Source of the DNA: Xestospongia bergquistia
Taxonomy: Eukaryota; Porifera; Demospongiae; Haplosclerida; Petrosiidae
DNA: 64,000 bases
Assembly (NCBI GenBank): GCA_963965975.1
Contig: OZ014411.1
Span: forward strand, 4,697,001 to 4,761,000
Reading direction: 5' to 3'
Both the position numbers and the translations under genes were made by a program. A model generated the notes under the pieces. It saw nothing but the letters and a program-made list of their open reading frames with translations. It did no database searches and was not told the origin of the DNA. How positions within the stretch are numbered: the first letter of the stretch is position 1; each line of letters starts with the position of its first letter. Below are positions 58,892-64,000 of the stretch, piece after piece.

Positions 58892-60319
58892 TTTGCCTTG
58901 TATACCAGAATTTCTATATTCAATAAATAAAACATACTGCTGCATGCATTCAAGATGGATGTAATGTAACTTAGAAGCATGTGACAATATATAAGCATGT
59001 TTTTATAACCATTCAATTTAATTCAATTCATCACAAGCACTTTGATGCATGGCATGTGACTTTTCTAACTTGAGAAAATAGATTTTAGCATGCACGTGCT
59101 AGGCAGTAAAAGTATTAAATATAAGCAAAATAGTTTAATAAGTTAACACAACATAAATATTTATGAGTCATCTTTGGTACTGTGCTAGTCATGAATCATA
59201 AATATCTACACTGTGTTAATATCTGCATTTAACACTTTTATCAAGCCTATTTTCACATAGTTTTTGAAGCAAATAAAATTTCATTGTCAGACCTACACTT
59301 AAGAATTTTATTTTTGGGGTCTGAAACTGTACTCTAAACCCAAAGATAGCGCTACGAGGCAGTACACAGTGCTAGCAGTCTACAAAGTTAACGTAAGCTT
59401 AAAGAGGCAGCAGATCGTTTAAAAGTCATATTATTAATATTTGGTATTAATTGTACTGAGCATAAAAATATTTGACAAAAGACAAATAAAAGAAAGTAAA
59501 ATTACAATACTTCTGATACTAGCTAACCTGACATTATGGTACTCCGAATCTATCAAAGTGGTCACACGACTACAACTTGCAAAGATAGCGCTAGACTAAC
59601 TGAAGAACAGCCAAAAATAATGTACTTTGATTTGTGTACACATGCATATATACGCACAATTATTGTACGTTTGACCAATCAAATCATTTTTGCATTATGA
59701 ATATAGTTAAAAAACCACAAACAGGTTCCCTTCCTTTTATAATTAGAGAGATAATATTCTAATACTGTCGTGCTGCTAATTTAGCAAATGTAGTCTCTTT
59801 CATGTATATTGCTGTAAAGTTAACAAAATAAAGAAATATATATAAGCCCTTACAGACACATTTAGTGAAACATTTTATGTAGCAATATAGAGCCAGCGGA
59901 AAAGCAATACTCTTTAATGAAACTAAACGTTGTACTTATCACATATTAAAGTATGACTATTCTGTCTGGACTCTAGCTATTTGTATACATTCATCTGAAT
60001 TTGTAATGATGTATATTAATGTTTACAATTATGTAACATACACACACACACGCATATTATATAGATATACATACACAAGCTTGTATACTATATCACTGGG
60101 AAAATGTTTGAGATCCGATCATTGAAAATTTGTTAGAAATTTGATGTAAATGCTTAAAAATGGATTTTAAAATTATGAATATTTTAATTGTTATACCTGC
60201 TAATGTAAGCAATAGGTATTTGTTTAAAGCTGTCTTTGAGTTCTATTCAATGGAAGTTTGGAAAGATTTCCCCACAAATTTCCACAGTTTTTGTATTATA
60301 TATTATCAAAATTTGCTGT
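58892..60319. other. Intergenic region upstream of the caspase-like gene
   Basis: AT-rich, no gene supported. A dispersed motif aaagatagcgcta occurs at 59342 and 59580. An (AC)n tract lies near 60040-60053. The caspase promoter should lie at the left side of this stretch. Confidence 0.4.
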
Positions 60320-61590
60320 CATGTACATTCATATTGGTATGGACAGTCTACTTTCTATGCAAAGTGGGTGGCAATGTCACAGACTATATGTATATGTAGC
60401 TTCTGTTCATGAGAAAGTATTTACAGATGTATCCCTGCTCTACCACTATATAAACTAATTGTAAGGATTTATCAAAAACAGTTGGAAATGAATTTTTAAG
60501 CTAAGTATTGTTTATGCATTACATGCACATGTTTGGTATTTTAGTCTTAATTGGCATGGGGAGGATCAAAACTGAGGTACAGGCCCATTGCAGATTATAT
60601 CTTGACCACTATGTCAATTATGATAAGAGTAAAGATTGTTTAGCTTGTAACAGGTTATCTAACAATTATTAATGTGCATTTTTAGAAAGCCATTTACTAT
60701 AGCTATGTTTTTAGTACAAGGAAGAGAAATTGCTGCTTTTGAAATGCACAAGTGATATTAATAAATCAATATGAATTAATTACTGTGCATGTATAAAAGT
60801 AGCCACTCTGGCCTTCTAGTTATTGTCTGCCAATTTACACATTTTTTCTGAAGGAGAATTCAAAAGAAGCTTTCTTATAGTCATCATAAAGATATTGCTT
60901 CTATTTAATTAATTAAGGTAATGATTGAATAGATAACAAAATAAATTTCAAATATCCAAATTTGGACATGCAAGCAGACTCTAACAACTTACATATATTC
61001 ACACACACACATATTAAACAGTTAATTATTTATTAACCACAAAATTATGATAATTAAACACATGGTAAAGCACATGTTTGATTTTGCAACACACACAAGG
61101 TGAATGATCCTATATATAATCCATGTTTAGATATAATACAATAATCCACTAACACTTTACCCTATGAACATGGTCAGTATATCATATACATTACAGCTTA
61201 AACAATACCCTTTTATGTTTTGTACCTATGATGATGAAAAAAATAGCCTCTAACATACTAGCTTTCATATAAATAACACCTAAATCGGACAGAGAGGGAA
61301 GAACAATTACAACAACGAAAACAATACACCAATTATTTCTTCTATGCATGCATGGTGATGGTTACCACAGTAACATTATATGTAGTACTAAACATAATAA
61401 CCTTGATAAGTAGTGTACTATGTACTTTCATTTTGGTATGGATAGTCTGTTTGCTATGCAAAGTGGGAGGCAATATGTCTCAGACTATGTATGTGTAGAT
61501 TCTGAGAAAGTATATACAGGTGTATTCCTTCTCCACCACTATATATCAACTGATTGTAAGGATTTATCAAAAACAGTTGGAAATGGTTTT
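60320..61590 (+). repeat. Tandem 1.1-kb repeats, units 1 and 2 (unit 2 truncated)
   Basis: Unit 1 starts about 60320 and unit 2 about 61420. The shared anchor aaagtggg is at 60361 and 61460 (period 1099). Unit 2 breaks off at about 61590 after cagttggaaatggttttta. Units include ggggaggatcaaaactgaggtacaggcc and a gatggttaccacagtaacatta tail. Confidence 0.9.
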
Positions 61591-62053
61591 TAAGATATTA
61601 TTATAACATAATATAAAATATACATTAGACAATACTTTATGTATTTCTAATGTATATTGTACATGTATTATACACTATATTGTACATGTAGTTTATACTA
61701 TATTGTATATTATATTATAGTGAGCTGTCAGAAATTGAAGTTGGAGGGAACAGCAGAGAGTGGTGTCCCAGCAAAGGATGTCATAGCATAAACCATGGAA
61801 AAAAGGAAACCAACAAGAGGAAACAGCTAAAGTCTAACATCACACAATAATAGTGTTGTCCAATAAACATTATTACATTGTATTACATTGTACATGTATT
61901 TTATGTATTAATTATCATTGTTTCTTTTGTTTATTGGTAAGTCCCTCGGTGTAGTATTAATAACTATTGTTAGGTGATTATTAAATATTTCAATAATAAT
62001 TAATGATTAATAATTTATTAATTGTTAATTATTTTTGTGTCTTTTCCTTTAAA

Positions 62054-62326
62054 TTATGTTTTAATAGCATACATACAATAGTTAACACTGGTATCAGTCT
62101 GATAATACCAGGTCCTAGTAACAGGATTATATCCAGTACCTTGAACTAATACTGGAGTCAAGTGGTTGAGTTTTAAGATCTCACTTAGGTCATTAGGGGT
62201 TATAAATTGTTGCCACGAATGTGTTCCACGAGGAAGAAGACCCAGGAGATACTCTGCTGTTACCTTTGCAAGGAGAAAAGAAGCTAAAGTACGGTTGATG
62301 GTAGATAACACAGCTGAACCACCAGG
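62054..62326 (-). CDS. COQ3: Ubiquinone biosynthesis O-methyltransferase, last exon
   Basis: After a minus-strand acceptor (tccttgtag, exon from 62326) one frame reads PGG..LSTINRTLASFLLA, LLPRGTHSWQQFITP, GYNPVTRTWYY and TSVNYCMYAIKT, then stops at 62054. This matches the C-terminal part of mitochondrial COQ3 (the LKPGG.LF.TTINKT motif, PKGTH.W..F..P, and the YNP....W....T.LNY end). COQ3 methylates hydroxyl groups of the ubiquinone ring precursor in the mitochondrial matrix. The SAM-binding N-terminal half must lie upstream, beyond the repeat array and outside the window. The intron containing the 1.1-kb repeats is therefore more than 1.6 kb. Confidence 0.88.
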   Translation of the reverse strand, partial: PGGSAVLSTINRTLASFLLAKVTAEYLLGLLPRGTHSWQQFITPNDLSEILKLNHLTPVLVQGTGYNPVTRTWYYQTDTSVNYCMYAIKT

Positions 62327-62496
62327 CTACAAGGAGACAAGGTGCACATGTAGTAAAATTATTTAGAAATGTCTTAAAATTAGGCATGCTAATCTGTTAA
62401 AGATTACTAAACAATCCTTTAATAGACAAGCATAATCTACCTCAAATTCAAAATATATAATAACAATAGGCACTATTTTATATTGTAAGAAAAATT

Positions 62497-64000
62497 ACTT
62501 CTATGCATGGTGATGGTTACCACAGTAACATTATATGTAGTACCAAACATAATGACCTTGATAAGTAGTGTACTATGTACTTTCATTTTGGTATGGATAG
62601 TCTGTTTGCTATGCAAAGTGGGAGGCAATATGTCTCAGACTATGTATGTGTAGCTTCTGAGAAAGTATATACAGGAGTATCCCTTCTCCACCACTATATA
62701 TCAACTAATTGTAAGGATTTATCAAAAACAGTTGGAAATGAATTTTTAAGCTAAGTATTGTTTATGCATTACATGCACATGTTTGGTATTTTAGTCTTAA
62801 TTGGCATGGGGAGGATCAAAACTGAGGTACAGGCCCATTGCAGATTATATCTTGACCACTATGTCAATTATGATAAGAGTAAAGATTGTTTAGCTTCTAA
62901 CAGGTTATCTAACAATTATTAATGTGCATTTTTAGAAAGCCATTTACTATAGCTATGTTTTTAGTACAAGGAAGAGAAATTGCTGCTTTTGAAATGCACA
63001 AGTGATATTAATAAATCAATATGAATTAATTACTGTGCATGTCATAAAAATAGCCACTCTGGCCTTCTACTTATTGTCTGCCAATTTACACATTTTTTCT
63101 GAAGAAGAATTCAAAAGATGCTTTCTTATAGTCATCATAAAGATATTGCTTCTATTTAATTAATTAAGGTAATGATTGAATAGATAACAAAATAAATTTC
63201 AAAGATTCAAATTTGGACATTCAAGCAGACTCTAAACACTTACATATATTCACACATACATGCACACACATATTGAACAGTTAATTATTTATTAACCACA
63301 AAATTATGATAGTTAAACACATGGTAAAGCACATGTTTGATTTTGCAACACACACAAGGTGAATGATCCTATATATAATCCATGTTTAGATATAATACAA
63401 TAATCCACTAACACTTTACCCTATGAACATGGTCAGTATATCATATACATTACAGCTTAAACAAACAATACCCTTTTATGTTTTGTACCTATGATGATGA
63501 AAAAAATAGCCTCTAACATACTAGCTTTCATATAAACAACATCTAAATCAGACATAGAGGGAAGAACAATTAGAACAATGAAAACAATACACCAATTGTT
63601 TCTTCTATGCATGCATGGTGATGGTTACCACAGTAACATTATATGCAGTACCAAACATAATAACCTTGATGAGTAGTGTACTATGTATTTTCATTTTGGT
63701 ATGGATAGTCTGTTTGCTATGCAAAGTGGGAGGCAATATGTCTCAGACTATGTATGTGTAGCTTCTGAGAAAGTATATACAGGAGTATCCCTTCTCCACC
63801 ACTATATATCAACTAATTGTAAGGATTTATCAAAAACAGTTGGAAATGAATTTTTAAGCTAAGTATTGTTTATGCATTACATGCACATGTTTGGTATTTT
63901 AGTCTTAATTGGCATGGGGAGGATCAAAACTGAGGTACAGGCCCATTGCAGATTATATCTTGACCACTATGTCAATTATGATAAGAGTAAAGATTGTTTA
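62497..64000 (+). repeat. Tandem 1.1-kb repeats, units 3 and 4, running off the window
   Basis: The anchor aaagtggg is at 62615 and 63723 (period 1108). Units 3 and 4 are almost identical to each other and to unit 1. The exon of COQ3 and its flanks (about 61591-62496) sit between units 2 and 3. Confidence 0.92.

Noticed and set aside
61729-61790. Possible plus-strand terminal exon (after tattatag, reading KLKLEGTAESGVPAKDVIA then stop)
   Set aside because: Plausible acceptor and coding-like composition, but no partner exon upstream in this repeat-rich stretch and no recognised family.

Overview
The window reads as nuclear DNA of a marine invertebrate, most likely a demosponge close to Amphimedon. 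It is visibly AT-rich, genes carry GT-AG introns, and the gene content is metazoan (death domains, a caspase-like peptidase, Kelch repeats, Ig/FN3 remnants, COQ3). The tyrosine-kinase-like (TKL) kinases and the F-box/LRR-like proteins resemble families expanded in sponges. This placement is inference; no rRNA or other marker gene is present.

Bases 1-32,000 hold a tandem array of one unusual gene family. The full architecture is an N-terminal TKL kinase, a long coiled coil built from phase-0 exons, a Q/E/K-rich linker, and a C-terminal C-x2-C-x14-H-x4-C zinc finger. Copy B (2506-10593) is full length but has a 2-bp frameshift. Copy C (17176-25436) is open. Copy D (29837-31584) keeps only coiled coil and zinc finger, with no kinase, and is open throughout. 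Copies A (1-1580) and E (43951-44703) are pseudogenes, and at least four older relics lie between them. The array has been invaded by a 5'-truncated non-LTR retrotransposon with an 11-bp target duplication, a CACTA-like element with a 3-bp AAG duplication, a degenerate DNA-transposon-like element and a foldback element.

Bases 32,000-48,000 hold two copies of an F-box/LRR-like gene on a direct duplication of about 2.75 kb; the second copy is frameshifted. There is also a pair of inverted arms of about 1.95 kb each carrying a MITE, and fragments of an Ig/FN3 gene, a capping-enzyme-like exon and an unidentified gene.

Bases 48,900-64,000 hold a six-blade Kelch / coiled-coil / TKL-kinase fusion gene on the plus strand with a 1-nt frameshift in the glycine loop. 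On the minus strand is a caspase-like gene with two C-terminal death-like domains. A tandem array of about 1.1-kb repeats runs off the window end and surrounds the last exon of COQ3 (minus strand).

Together the locus looks like a fast-evolving cluster of signalling genes (RIP-like kinases with a possible ubiquitin-binding finger, a caspase with death domains, F-box-like proteins). A role in cell death or innate immunity is plausible but inferred. Three long reading frames each carry one small indel, two of them in homopolymers, so sequencing or assembly error should be excluded before calling those genes dead.
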